Source of the DNA: CALBPI01 sp038521865
GTDB lineage: Bacteria > Pseudomonadota > Gammaproteobacteria > Steroidobacterales > Woeseiaceae
DNA: 64,000 nucleotides
NCBI GenBank assembly: GCA_038521865.1
Contig: JBCBKO010000003.1
Coordinates: forward strand, 186,001-250,000
Direction: 5' to 3'
Part shown: in pieces, positions 25,482-34,135 of the stretch
Numbering within the stretch: position 1 is the stretch's first letter
Layout of the letters: each line of letters starts with the position of its first letter
Notes under the pieces: model-generated
Told to the model about the DNA's origin: nothing
Databases searched by the model: none
The model's input: only the letters and a program-made list of their open reading frames with translations
Program-made: the position numbers and the translations under genes

Positions 25482-26603
25482 TCAGCTGCCGTCCGACGGA
25501 ATGACCCCTCTTCGCATCTGGTCAAGCTCCAGAGACTCGAACAACGCCTGGAAGTTGCCCTCGCCAAATCCCTCATTGCCCTTGCGTTGAATGATCTCGA
25601 AGAAGATCGGACCAATCGCATTTTCGGTAAAAATCTGCAGCAGCAATCCCTGTCCATCGGTGGGCGCGCCATCAATCAGAATCCGTCGTTTGCGCAGCTC
25701 CTCAAGCGGTTCGCCGTGATTCGGGACACGCTTGTCGACGAGATCAAAGTAGGTCTCGATCGTGTCCTGAAAGTTCACGCCGTTGGCTTTGAGTGAATCG
25801 ACGCTGTTGTAGATGTTGCTCGAGCCCAAGGCGATGTGCTGAATGCCCTCACCATTGTAATCGCGGAGGAATTCCTCGATCTGGCTGTGATCGTCCTGGC
25901 TCTCGTTCAACGGAATACGAATTTTTCCGCACGGGCTCGTCATCGCCTTGGATACCAATCCTGTGACCTTGCCCTCAATGTCGAAATAGCGGATCTCCTG
26001 GAAGTTGAACAGCTTCTCGTAAAAGCCCGCCCACTGATCCATATTGCCGCGGCGCACGTTGTGCGTGAGGTGATCGAGGTACGTGAGCTGGGTCGATGCT
26101 GCCGCGAGCTTTTCCTGCCAGTTGGGCTCGAACACGAAATCGACGTCGTAGATGCTTTGATCACCATATCGATCGACGAGGTAGAGTCGGCTCCCGCCGA
26201 TACCCTCAATCGCCGGAATATTAAGCTCCATCGGACGCGGCTCAGGGTCGATGGGTGTGGCACCGAGTTCCACCGCGCGATTGAACGCCGCTTGGGCGTC
26301 TTTAACGCGGAACGCCATCGCACAAGCACAAGGACCGTGCTCAGCGGCAAAACGCTGTGCAAAGCTATCTGCTTCGGCGTTGATGATGAAATTGATGTCA
26401 CCCTGCTTGTGCAGCGTCACATCCTTTGAACGATGTCGCGCCACCACGGGAAATCCCATGCTCTCAAACAGGTGCCGCAAAAGGGTCGGATCGGGCGCCG
26501 CATACTCAACGAACTCGAAACCATCCGTTCCCATAGGATTTTCCAAACCGGTCGGTGTCGCATTCGACGCCGCGCCGTCTTGCTGGGATTGTGCTGCCAT
26601 CAT
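25482..26603 (-). CDS. hppD: 4-Hydroxyphenylpyruvate dioxygenase
   Basis: A 373-residue two-barrel extradiol-type dioxygenase converting 4-hydroxyphenylpyruvate to homogentisate in tyrosine breakdown. Iron ligands lie in YLDHLTHNVRRG (His), GIQHIALGSSNIY (His), and FFEIIQRKGNEGFGEGNF (Glu). ENPMGTDGFEFVEYAAPDP opens the N-terminal barrel. ATG 26603 is chosen because GAGGTGG lies about 9 bases upstream; GTG 26615 is less likely. It is divergent from an Lrp-type regulator. The rest of the homogentisate pathway is not in this window. Confidence 0.95.
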   Translation of the reverse strand: MMAAQSQQDGAASNATPTGLENPMGTDGFEFVEYAAPDPTLLRHLFESMGFPVVARHRSKDVTLHKQGDINFIINAEADSFAQRFAAEHGPCACAMAFRVKDAQAAFNRAVELGATPIDPEPRPMELNIPAIEGIGGSRLYLVDRYGDQSIYDVDFVFEPNWQEKLAAASTQLTYLDHLTHNVRRGNMDQWAGFYEKLFNFQEIRYFDIEGKVTGLVSKAMTSPCGKIRIPLNESQDDHSQIEEFLRDYNGEGIQHIALGSSNIYNSVDSLKANGVNFQDTIETYFDLVDKRVPNHGEPLEELRKRRILIDGAPTDGQGLLLQIFTENAIGPIFFEIIQRKGNEGFGEGNFQALFESLELDQMRRGVIPSDGS

Positions 26604-26652
26604 AATGAGTACCACCTCAATTGTGTTCGCGGCAGTCTATCAATCCGATAGC

Positions 26653-26729
26653 GCAGGATGACTGCGATCCACGCGTAATTTCGCTATTATTCGCAGGATA
26701 TCGTCGAAAAAATTTGTCTCATGCAGGAT
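26653..26729. promoter_or_regulatory. Phased GCAGGAT repeats in the hppD / Lrp-regulator divergent region
   Basis: The heptamer GCAGGAT occurs on the plus strand at 26653-26659, 26693-26699 and 26723-26729, with starts 40 and 30 bases apart; its reverse complement ATCCTGC is at 26760-26766. Spacing near multiples of a DNA turn is what Lrp/AsnC octamers often bind. The third copy and the inverted copy overlap the regulator coding sequence, so part of the pattern may be coincidental. Confidence 0.4.
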
Positions 26730-27191
26730 TCTTACATACTAGACCGCTTCGATCTCGCAATCCTGCACGCGCTGCAGGGCGATGGGCGTCAGTCGTGGGT
26801 GGAGCTCGCCGCCGCGGTGAATTTGTCCCCCAGCGCATGCCAGCGCAGAACGCAGGCACTCCAGGCGCGAGGGGTCATCGAGCGATTTAGCGTATCGCTG
26901 GATATGCAACGCATGGGGTACGACGTGGAAGCCTTCGTTGCGGTCACGATCGAGCGGCAAAACCAGGCGCTCGCAGAACAGTTTCGCAAGGTGATGATCG
27001 AGCTCCCGGAGGTACGGAGCTGCTTCATGCTGTCGGGCTCTATCGACTTTATGCTGCGGGTGGTAGCGCGCAGTCTTCGCGACTACGGACAATTCATGCA
27101 GCGCGAAATTCTCAGTCTTCCAGGCGTGAAAGATGCGACCTCTTCGATCGTGTTGGAACGCATTAAGGACACAGGTGTGATTCCAAACTAG
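26721..27191 (+). CDS. Lrp/AsnC-family transcriptional regulator
   Basis: A 156-residue Lrp-type protein: N-terminal winged helix (DRFDLAILHALQGDGRQSWVEL then NLSPSACQRRTQALQARGVI, the recognition helix) and C-terminal RAM domain (about 65-145) with the PEVRSCFMLSGSIDFMLRV fold marks. It is divergent from hppD with 117 bases between the starts and lies 1.3 kb downstream of bkdB. By analogy with BkdR of Pseudomonas, an Lrp-type activator of bkd, it could sense branched-chain or aromatic amino acids and control hppD, bkd or both. That role is inferred from position. Confidence 0.9.
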   Translation: MQDSYILDRFDLAILHALQGDGRQSWVELAAAVNLSPSACQRRTQALQARGVIERFSVSLDMQRMGYDVEAFVAVTIERQNQALAEQFRKVMIELPEVRSCFMLSGSIDFMLRVVARSLRDYGQFMQREILSLPGVKDATSSIVLERIKDTGVIPN

Positions 27192-27201
27192 TCGTGTCGG
27201 G

Positions 27202-27885
27202 CTAGGTGCCGCTGCGTGCGGCTTTGGCGACGCTGGTCTCCACATCCAAAAATGCGAGCAGTCGCTCCCACTCCGGCCGATCCTTCGCGATCTGGTGCGA
27301 CTTCAAGTCGAAGAGTCCGACACCAAACTCTGACGCCGTCACATAGTTCTGCGAGTCGCGCAGAACAGCGACGACCGGTATGCCCAGACTGTCGAGGAAG
27401 CGCATCAGACGCTCAAAACTTTTGTTATTTCGTCGGGTTCGGTTCGCAACGATACCCAGCTGCTGGCGCTCGCGGTCCAGCTTGGCGACAAGCAGAAGAT
27501 CAGCGATCGCCTTCGACGCGGCCGCAATGTCGAATCTCGAGGGCAAAACCGGCATCAACACCTTGTGCGCATCGCGCGTGACCTCGCGCAGCTCCGCAGC
27601 GGTGTAACCCGCGGGTGAATCCACGACAACGTACTGACAGTCGTCGGGTACCCGTAGCTGAAAACTGCGGGTCATGCCCATGCGCTTTTCGTATGCCGCT
27701 ATGCCGTGAATTTCCGGCAAGTTCTCAGGACGCTCCGCCAGCCAGTGCATGCTGGAACCCTGCGGATCGAAATCCAGAAGTGCGGGCTGGCCAGCACGAC
27801 TCGCAAAATAACTCGCCAAATTGGTAGCCAGCGTAGTCTTGCCACTGCCACCTTTGGGATTAACGATCACAATTTTCTTTGGCAC
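27202..27885 (-). CDS. Orphan ParA-family ATPase
   Basis: A 227-residue MinD/ParA-type P-loop ATPase. The deviant Walker A KGGSGKTT spans residues 11-18, LLDFDPQGSSMHWLAERP is the switch region, and VVVDSPAG the Walker B area. Such proteins position plasmids, chromosomes or protein complexes in the cell. No parB, parS array, replication gene or chemotaxis array gene adjoins it, so its cargo is unknown. The start is GTG 27885 with a weak ribosome site; residues from PKKIVIVNPKGG onward are clearly conserved. It is convergent with the Lrp gene. Confidence 0.85.
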   Translation of the reverse strand: MPKKIVIVNPKGGSGKTTLATNLASYFASRAGQPALLDFDPQGSSMHWLAERPENLPEIHGIAAYEKRMGMTRSFQLRVPDDCQYVVVDSPAGYTAAELREVTRDAHKVLMPVLPSRFDIAAASKAIADLLLVAKLDRERQQLGIVANRTRRNNKSFERLMRFLDSLGIPVVAVLRDSQNYVTASEFGVGLFDLKSHQIAKDRPEWERLLAFLDVETSVAKAARSGT

Positions 27886-27930
27886 AACCGAATGCTACGC
27901 GATTTCAAGGACAAAAAGTGCAGCGCCATA

Positions 27931-27959
27931 AAAAAGCCCCGTTAGCGCACTAACGGGGC
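27931..27959 (-). terminator. Rho-independent terminator for the YHS / ED transcript
   Basis: A 10-bp stem (GCCCCGTTAG / CTAACGGGGC) with a CGCA loop at 27936-27959 is followed, reading on the minus strand, by a T-run (the A-run at 27931-27935 on the plus strand). It lies 50 bases beyond the YHS stop and before the start of the ParA-like gene. Confidence 0.88.
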
Positions 27960-28009
27960 AACCAGGCATCTGCGGCTTGCGCCGCGAGGGGAATTCACTT
28001 CACACGGTC

Positions 28010-28489
28010 CTACTTCAGGACCTCGGGCCAGTTCTCATCGGCGAGGCGGATAAAACCTTCGGGGTCCTCGCTCCAAGTCTTTCCAACGTCTTTGTTGTAG
28101 TTGACGTAGAGCTTGTCATCGACAATGCGCCAGACTTTAGGGTCACCGGAAGCCGTATAGCCCTGAGACACTGCCCACGCACAGTATCCACCATATTGAG
28201 GCGCGTAGCGCTCGGGGTTTGCGATGAATAGTTCGCGATTTTCGGCGCTAGAAAATAGCCAGCTCGCACCATTCCATTCGTAGGAGTAGTCCTTGTCGCC
28301 TTTGGTCGGCGCACCTTCAGTGAAGTAGCTCACTGCGTCGTAGCCCTTAAGCGCTTGGCTTGAAAAGACAGAAGTGTAGACCGGTGCTTTTTCAGCAAAC
28401 GCGGAAGGTGCCATGACGCTTAAGACGAGGGCGGTCGTCGCCAACCAGAACGCACGCAGCGCAGAAAAAGATCGAGTGTTTGGGTGCAT
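28010..28489 (-). CDS. Exported YHS-domain protein
   Basis: A 159-residue protein with a signal peptide (residues 1 to about 32, ending APSAFA) and a YHS-type domain: LKGYDAVSYFTEGAPTKGDK, YEWNGASWLFSSAENRELF and YAPQYGGYCAWAVSQG. YHS domains are small metal- or copper-associated modules; the domain's GGYCAWAVSQG block contains one conserved Cys. ATG 28489 begins a proper signal peptide; the upstream in-frame start does not. No terminator separates it from eda 57 bases upstream, so it may share the zwf-pgl-edd-eda transcript. The link to sugar metabolism is unclear. Confidence 0.85.
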   Translation of the reverse strand: MHPNTRSFSALRAFWLATTALVLSVMAPSAFAEKAPVYTSVFSSQALKGYDAVSYFTEGAPTKGDKDYSYEWNGASWLFSSAENRELFIANPERYAPQYGGYCAWAVSQGYTASGDPKVWRIVDDKLYVNYNKDVGKTWSEDPEGFIRLADENWPEVLK

Positions 28490-28546
28490 TGTCAGTATCC
28501 AACGGTTTGGTATGTCCGAGGAGACCTGCACGCACGTCAATTCATT

Positions 28547-29167
28547 TCACAACTCGCTAACTTTTTTCGCGCTCTCTTCAATGCTGGCCCACGCGGCATC
28601 ACGTAACGCAGATTCCGGCACCACCCAACTGCCGCCAACGCATGGGACGGATGGTAAGTCGAGATACTCTCGGACGTTGCTCATGTTGATACCGCCCGTC
28701 GGGCAGAACTCCAGCGCCGGAAGCACCGAGGAATAGGCTTTGAGTGCAGCGACGCCGCCAGAGGCACTCGCAGGAAAAAACTTCACCGCTTCCTGTCCAA
28801 CCGAATGCCAGTGCGCCATTTCAGAGATCGTCTGAGCGCCCGGTAGCAGCGGAACGGAAGCAGCAGTACAAACCTCATGCACTGGCATTGAGATGCCTGG
28901 CGACACCACGAACGCGACGCCGCTATCGATAACGGCGCGCGCCTGTTCGTCGGCCCACACCGTGCCGGCACCCACTCGCATCTCGGGAAACGTCTTGACG
29001 AGCTCGACGATCGCAGCAAGTGCGCCCTGGGTACGCAAGGTGACTTCGATAATGCGAACACCACCATGCAAGAGCGCGTGACCAAGCGCAATTACATCGG
29101 TTTTGTCGGGAATGGTGACCACCGGGATAACCGGCGACACCCGCATGATGTTTCCAATATCAGACAC
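28547..29167 (-). CDS. eda: 2-Dehydro-3-deoxy-6-phosphogluconate (KDPG) aldolase
   Basis: A 206-residue class I aldolase that splits KDPG into pyruvate and glyceraldehyde 3-phosphate. The Schiff-base lysine is Lys129 in EAVKFFPASASGG and the catalytic Glu41 is in IIEVTLRT; PTGGIN near the C-terminus is the phosphate-binding loop. I choose GTG 29167, 9 bases after GAGG and overlapping the edd stop by 8 bases; GTG 29182 is an alternative. Last enzyme of the Entner-Doudoroff operon. Confidence 0.94.
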   Translation of the reverse strand: MSDIGNIMRVSPVIPVVTIPDKTDVIALGHALLHGGVRIIEVTLRTQGALAAIVELVKTFPEMRVGAGTVWADEQARAVIDSGVAFVVSPGISMPVHEVCTAASVPLLPGAQTISEMAHWHSVGQEAVKFFPASASGGVAALKAYSSVLPALEFCPTGGINMSNVREYLDLPSVPCVGGSWVVPESALRDAAWASIEESAKKVSEL

Positions 29168-31031
29168 TGCAAACCGCCTCACTTTCTAGCGCGACACTTC
29201 GATTGAGCGGCAGAGCAGACCCGCCCTCCTCGGCACAAGACACACCCTCGCGCATCGCCGCAAACAAATCGCGCCCCATACCGATACCTTGCGTCTTGTC
29301 GAGCTCGAACGTGGCTACGCGCTCGTGGAGTGCCGAATCATCGATCAGCACACTAATTTCACCCGTGTTGGCATCAAGCTTCACGATATCCCCATCGCGG
29401 ATTTTGCCGACCACGCCACCATTGATCGCTTCGGGCGTGATTTGGATTGCCGCGGGCACCTTCCCGGATGCACCTGACATGCGACCATCAGTAACAAGCG
29501 CGACACGGTGCCCGGCATCCTGCAGCACACCGAGTGATGGCGTGAGTTTGTGCAGCTCAGGCATACCGTTCGCTTGCGGCCCTTGATTAACAACAACGAC
29601 GACGCAGTCTTCGTTGAGCTCGCCTGCTTTAAACGCCGCGGCCACTTTGTGCTGACAATCGAAAACGCGCGCTGGCGCCTCAACCACGAGGTGCTCATCT
29701 CGGACCGCTGAGGTTTTGATAATTCCGCGACCGATATTCCCCTTCAGCAAAGTGATACCACCATGTTCGGAAAATGGAGCATTGACCGGTCGCAACACGT
29801 CGGTGTCCAAAGACGAAGTTGCGCCTTCCTGCCAGACCACCGTGTCCAGGCCCTCTTCATCCGCATCGCCCAACATCGGTTCGCGCGTGTAATGATCGAG
29901 ACCCTGGCCGGCGATCGTTGTGACATCACGATGCAAGAAACCGGCGTTCAGTAGCTCGCGGATCATGAATGGAATACCACCAGCCGCTGCAAAATGATTC
30001 ACGTCTGCCTGCCCATTCGGATAGACGCGCGCCAACAACGGCACGACGGCCGACAGCTCAGAGAAATCATCCCAATTGATATCGATTCCAGCCGCACGTC
30101 CCATCGCGACGAGGTGGATCGTGTGGTTGGTCGAACCGCCCGATGCCAACAACCCGACAACACCGTTGACCAGTGTGCGAGCGTCGAACACGTCAGCCAT
30201 CGGCGTGTACTGCTCCGATAGCCCACTGATTTCAACCGCACGTGTTGCAGCCGCGCGTGTCAGCGCACCGCGCAGCCGCGTGTGCGGATTGACGAAGGAC
30301 GTTCCTGGCAGCTGCAGCCCCATGAACTCCATCAGCAACTGGTTGCTATTCGCAGTGCCGTAGAAGGTACAAGTACCTGCCGAGTGGTAAGCCTTGGATT
30401 CGGATTGCAGGAGTTCTTCGCGCGTGATTTTGCCTTGCGCGAACAACTGGCGCACTTGCGCCTTGGCTGCATTGGTAATGCCCGAGGTCATAGGACCTGC
30501 AGGCACAAAAATCGTTGGTAAATGGCCGAAAGCCAGGGAACCAATCACCAATCCTGGGACAATCTTGTCGCAGACGCCGAGGCAAAGATTCGCATCGAAC
30601 ATGTTGTGCGAGAGGGAAACCGCCGTTGCCATGGCGATGACGTCTCGACTGAACAGCGATAAGTCCATGCCCGGCTGCCCCTGTGTGACACCGTCACACA
30701 TCGCCGGCACACCACCTGCGAACTGCGCGATACCGCCTGCTTTCCAAGCGGCAGCCTTGAGCAACGCGGGATAGTCACCGAGTGGCTGATGCGCTGACAA
30801 CATATCGTTGTAGGCCGATACGATCGCCACATTGGGCCGCTCCCGTCCAGCCAACGCCTTTTTTCCAACCGCATCGTTCGCCGCGAATCCATGCGCGAGA
30901 TTTCCGCAAGACAGCTCCGCACGATGCGGACCATCGCGGCGCGCCTGTGCGACCATGGCAAGATATGCGGCGCGCATTTCTGACGAGCGCGCTTCAATCC
31001 TTCGAGTAACCGCGTCAACTACCGGGTGCAT
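29160..31031 (-). CDS. edd: 6-Phosphogluconate dehydratase
   Basis: A 623-residue IlvD/Edd-family iron-sulfur dehydratase that makes KDPG from 6-phosphogluconate. Cluster-associated cysteines lie in MCDGVTQGQPGMDLSLFSRD and CLGVCDKIVPG, with GTCTFYGTANSNQLLMEFMG marking the third cluster region. The C-terminal DGRMSGASGKVPAAIQ is typical. GGAG precedes the ATG by 8 bases. It is 15 bases after pgl and overlaps eda. Confidence 0.96.
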   Translation of the reverse strand: MHPVVDAVTRRIEARSSEMRAAYLAMVAQARRDGPHRAELSCGNLAHGFAANDAVGKKALAGRERPNVAIVSAYNDMLSAHQPLGDYPALLKAAAWKAGGIAQFAGGVPAMCDGVTQGQPGMDLSLFSRDVIAMATAVSLSHNMFDANLCLGVCDKIVPGLVIGSLAFGHLPTIFVPAGPMTSGITNAAKAQVRQLFAQGKITREELLQSESKAYHSAGTCTFYGTANSNQLLMEFMGLQLPGTSFVNPHTRLRGALTRAAATRAVEISGLSEQYTPMADVFDARTLVNGVVGLLASGGSTNHTIHLVAMGRAAGIDINWDDFSELSAVVPLLARVYPNGQADVNHFAAAGGIPFMIRELLNAGFLHRDVTTIAGQGLDHYTREPMLGDADEEGLDTVVWQEGATSSLDTDVLRPVNAPFSEHGGITLLKGNIGRGIIKTSAVRDEHLVVEAPARVFDCQHKVAAAFKAGELNEDCVVVVVNQGPQANGMPELHKLTPSLGVLQDAGHRVALVTDGRMSGASGKVPAAIQITPEAINGGVVGKIRDGDIVKLDANTGEISVLIDDSALHERVATFELDKTQGIGMGRDLFAAMREGVSCAEEGGSALPLNRSVALESEAVCSV

Positions 31032-31046
31032 CCTGGTCTCCAGAGG

Positions 31047-31736
31047 TCAAAGTGCGAAGTAAGTGGACACCGGCACCATTTCTTGTCGCAGCACGCTGCG
31101 CACTGGGTACTCGGCAAGGTCGCCTGCGATAGAAGCTTGCGCAAATACATCGGCCTTTTCCTGACCGAAGAACAGCAAACCAATCTGACGGCTATCGAGG
31201 AGCACCCGCGGCGTGAGCGAGATCCTCTGCAACGGCTGACTCGGAGGACGCGCCATCACGCACGGCTCCTTACTCGCCAGCGCAGCTTCGATGTTCGGGT
31301 CATCCGGAAACAACGAAGCGGTATGTCCATCGGTACCCATGCCCAGCAATACGTAGTCGATCGGTCGCGGTAGACGTGCGACGCGTGATCCGATGGCCTG
31401 TGCCGCATCGGCACCCGCTGAATCGGCGTCGTACAGACTTAGGAAGCGCGCCGCAGAGGCCGACCACTGCAACAAGTCACGCTGCAACATGCCGGCATTG
31501 CTCGCGGGATCGTCGATTTCGACCCACCGTTCGTCGCTCGGCACGACGGTAACTACAGACCAATCGAAATCCATTTTGCTTAGCAGCCGAAAGGCCTCTA
31601 ACGGAGAGCTGCCGCCAGAAACCACCAAGGTCGCCTCGCCTCGCTTCTCAATAGCACACGTCAACGCAGCACCGATATCAGCGGCCAGCGCTTCAGCCGC
31701 CAACGTACGTGAGTCAAAAAACTGTTGTAGAAACAT
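31047..31736 (-). CDS. pgl: 6-Phosphogluconolactonase
   Basis: A 229-residue DevB-type lactonase, hydrolysing 6-phosphogluconolactone to 6-phosphogluconate. LVVSGGSSPLEAFRLLSKMDFD, VPSDERWVEIDDPASNAGML, and LLGMGTDGHTASLFP are diagnostic. ATG 31736 shares one base with the zwf stop (TAATG), so translation is coupled and the upstream in-frame ATG at 31757 is not used. Confidence 0.95.
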   Translation of the reverse strand: MFLQQFFDSRTLAAEALAADIGAALTCAIEKRGEATLVVSGGSSPLEAFRLLSKMDFDWSVVTVVPSDERWVEIDDPASNAGMLQRDLLQWSASAARFLSLYDADSAGADAAQAIGSRVARLPRPIDYVLLGMGTDGHTASLFPDDPNIEAALASKEPCVMARPPSQPLQRISLTPRVLLDSRQIGLLFFGQEKADVFAQASIAGDLAEYPVRSVLRQEMVPVSTYFAL

Positions 31737-33208
31737 TAGCTGCCGTCCTGATACCAACTGCGGTCGTCACGATCGATCAACACGGCCGACGCAGTTGGCC
31801 CCCAAGTCCCTGCCGAGTAGAGCTGTGGCGCCATACCAGTTGAGTCCCACGCATTACGAATCTTGTCGATCCATGACCAGGCAGCATCCACTTCATCGCG
31901 ACGCATAAACAACGCGGGATTGCCTCGCAAAACCTCCATGAGCAGACGCTCGTAAGCATCCGGATAGCCGAGTTCGTAGGTCTCATTAAAGCTGAGGTTC
32001 AGCGGTAGCGACCGAAGGGTAAATCCACCGGGGCCCGGCTCCTTCGTGACCATGCTCAGTCGGACGCCCTCATCCGGTTGCAACCGAATCACCAACCGGT
32101 TGGGCTCAATGCCATCTTCGTGCTCTTCGAAAATCGAGTGTGCAATGCTGCGAAACTGGATCACGATTTCGGAGGTCTTCTCGGGCAAGCGTTTGCCGGT
32201 CCTCAAATAGAACGGCGTGCCCTGCCATCGCCAGTTATCGACATCAGCGCGAATCGCGACGAATGTTTCCGTGTTGCTTTCCGCGCCCAGCTCATCGGCG
32301 TAGCCGGGAACGGCCTGACCATCCACAGCACCCTGCTTGTATTGCCCTCTCACCGTCGCTCTCGCGACATTCTCAGGGGTAATGGGACGCAGCGCCCGCA
32401 AGACCTTGATCTTCTCATTCCGTAGCTCGTCGTGATGCATGCTGAGTGGCGGCTCCATCGCCACAAGACACAGCAGTTGCAACATGTGGTTCTGGACCAT
32501 GTCCCTCAGTGCCCCGGTTCGATCGTAGAACTGCGCGCGATTGCCCGTACCAATGTGCTCCGACACCGTAATCTGTACGTGGTCGATGTGCGTTCGATTC
32601 CATAACGGCTCTAGCAGCGCGTTGGCGAACCGCAGAGCCGAGAGGTTCTGCACCGTCTCCTTGCCGAGGTAATGATCGATTCGATAGATTTGACGCTCGT
32701 TAAAGAAACGACCGACGCCATCATTGATTTCGCGTGCACTGTCTCGATCGCTACCGACAGGCTTTTCGAGAACGATACGCGACCCCTCGTTGATCAAACC
32801 GTGCTCGGATAACTGTTTAGCCGTCTCGCCGAATAGCGCGGGTATCAACGCGAGATAGAAGACCCGGCAACGATCGGACTCGGGCTCAAGCAAACGTGCA
32901 AGTGACTGCCAGCCATCGGGGGTGGTGATGTCGAGCGTGATGTAGTGCAGTCGCTTCGAGAATCGATCCCAGACTTCGGGCTCGAATTTGTCCTCATCGA
33001 GATAGGTTTCGAGCGCACCGCGCACCAGCTTGATAAATGCCTCGTTCGTCATCTCGCCGCGAGACAGTGCGACGATTCGGCTTTCCGGGGTGAATTGCCC
33101 ATCACGGTCTCGATGAAACAACGCAGGTAATAGCTTGCGTTGCGACAGGTCTCCGGTCCCGCCAAAAATCACGAGATCGAAGGTATCTACGGGCACGAAC
33201 TGCGCCAT
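31736..33208 (-). CDS. zwf: Glucose-6-phosphate 1-dehydrogenase
   Basis: A 490-residue enzyme oxidising glucose 6-phosphate with NAD(P). The nucleotide-binding FGGTGDLSQRKLLPAL is at 15-30; the catalytic block RIDHYLGKETVQN (about 175-187) holds the Asp-His pair and substrate-binding Lys. TGKRLPEKTSEI follows in the C-terminal domain. AGGAG lies 7 bases before ATG 33208. It heads zwf-pgl-edd-eda and is divergent from hexR with two HexR-type boxes between them. Confidence 0.97.
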   Translation of the reverse strand: MAQFVPVDTFDLVIFGGTGDLSQRKLLPALFHRDRDGQFTPESRIVALSRGEMTNEAFIKLVRGALETYLDEDKFEPEVWDRFSKRLHYITLDITTPDGWQSLARLLEPESDRCRVFYLALIPALFGETAKQLSEHGLINEGSRIVLEKPVGSDRDSAREINDGVGRFFNERQIYRIDHYLGKETVQNLSALRFANALLEPLWNRTHIDHVQITVSEHIGTGNRAQFYDRTGALRDMVQNHMLQLLCLVAMEPPLSMHHDELRNEKIKVLRALRPITPENVARATVRGQYKQGAVDGQAVPGYADELGAESNTETFVAIRADVDNWRWQGTPFYLRTGKRLPEKTSEIVIQFRSIAHSIFEEHEDGIEPNRLVIRLQPDEGVRLSMVTKEPGPGGFTLRSLPLNLSFNETYELGYPDAYERLLMEVLRGNPALFMRRDEVDAAWSWIDKIRNAWDSTGMAPQLYSAGTWGPTASAVLIDRDDRSWYQDGS

Positions 33209-33233
33209 TGTCGGCTCCTAATGCTTCCCCACC

Positions 33234-33248
33234 TGAAATTTTACTACA
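33234..33248 (-). promoter_or_regulatory. HexR operator (zwf-proximal)
   Basis: Read on the minus strand, TGTAGTAAAATTTCA matches the HexR palindrome (TGTARTnnnAYTACA) with one half intact and one imperfect. It sits 26 bases before the zwf start and overlaps TAAAAT, a candidate -10, so HexR bound here should repress the zwf operon. Confidence 0.7.
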
Positions 33249-33295
33249 AGAACGCCAAAAAACCAGCTTATCAATCGTTTTCGCTACGCAATATC

Positions 33296-33310
33296 TGTAG
33301 TATCACTACA
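33296..33310 (+). promoter_or_regulatory. HexR operator abutting the hexR start codon
   Basis: TGTAGT-ATC-ACTACA is a perfect inverted repeat fitting the known HexR consensus. It ends on the base before the hexR ATG, leaving no room for a ribosome site, and would place the regulator on its own translation start. Autoregulation is the expected role. Confidence 0.85.
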
Positions 33311-34135
33311 ATGCTGACACGTATCCGGCAACTCAGAGACTCGCTTTCCCCTGCTGAACGCCGGGTGGCGGACGGCATCCTCGAGGACCCGCACGGCATT
33401 GCCAGTCTCAGAATGGCGGATCTTGCGAAACGCACTGGCGTTTCGGATCCGACGGTAGTGCGGTTTTGCCGCAAGGTGGGCACCCGTGGCTTCAATGCAC
33501 TGCGAATCGCCATTGCTCGGCATCTGGCCAGTAATCCAGGCGATGTGCACGCCAGCGTCCGTGACGGTGACACGCCTGACGTTGTGATCCGGAAAGTCGT
33601 CTCCAGCAGCATCAGCGAGTTGCAGCGAATCCAACAGTCGCTCGAGCCTCAATCACTTGAAGATGCAGCCCATCATTTACTCGCTGCGCGTCGAATCGCC
33701 TTCATCGGTGTGGGCGCATCTGCAATCGTTGCGCAAGACGCAAACAACAAATTCTTCAGGCTGGGTCTGCCAACAGCGGCATTCACCGACGGCCCGACTA
33801 TTACTCAGGTTGCGGCGACCACAGCGACCAACAGCGTATTGGTGGCCATCTCAAGATCCGGCACGTCGGACGTGATCGTTCGTGCCGCGCAAATCGCGGC
33901 ACGCGCGGGCGCCGTTACGGTTGCACTGACGGCATCGGACACGCCGCTGGCAGCCGCAAGCGACGTCACACTGGCCGTCGACAGTGAGGAAGACACCGCG
34001 GCGTTTACGCCGATGAGTTCGCGTCTGGCGCAACTCGCGACGCTCGACGCGTTGCAACTGTGCACCGTATTGAGTGGCGGGGACCGCGTCCGTGACCCGC
34101 TGGATGCGAGCAAACACGCCCTAATGCTTGGCTAG
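33311..34135 (+). CDS. hexR: HexR, RpiR-family transcriptional regulator
   Basis: A 274-residue RpiR-type regulator: N-terminal helix-turn-helix (about 1-77, with SPAERRVADGI and GVSDPTVVRFCRKVGTRGFNAL) and a C-terminal SIS sugar-isomerase domain (about 115-250, AFIGVGASAIVAQDANNKF, VAISRSGTSDVIVRAA). HexR represses central carbon genes and is released by KDPG, the Edd product. The ATG 33311 is chosen from homology of MLTRIRQLRDSLSPAE; longer in-frame starts (33140, 33221) give non-homologous N-termini. No Shine-Dalgarno sequence precedes it. Its stop overlaps the end of the convergent aminotransferase by 4 bases. Confidence 0.93.
   Translation: MLTRIRQLRDSLSPAERRVADGILEDPHGIASLRMADLAKRTGVSDPTVVRFCRKVGTRGFNALRIAIARHLASNPGDVHASVRDGDTPDVVIRKVVSSSISELQRIQQSLEPQSLEDAAHHLLAARRIAFIGVGASAIVAQDANNKFFRLGLPTAAFTDGPTITQVAATTATNSVLVAISRSGTSDVIVRAAQIAARAGAVTVALTASDTPLAAASDVTLAVDSEEDTAAFTPMSSRLAQLATLDALQLCTVLSGGDRVRDPLDASKHALMLG

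Noticed and set aside
33140..33310. HexR with a 57-residue N-terminal extension
   Set aside because: The extension overlaps the zwf coding region and both HexR boxes; family N-termini begin at MLTRIRQL.
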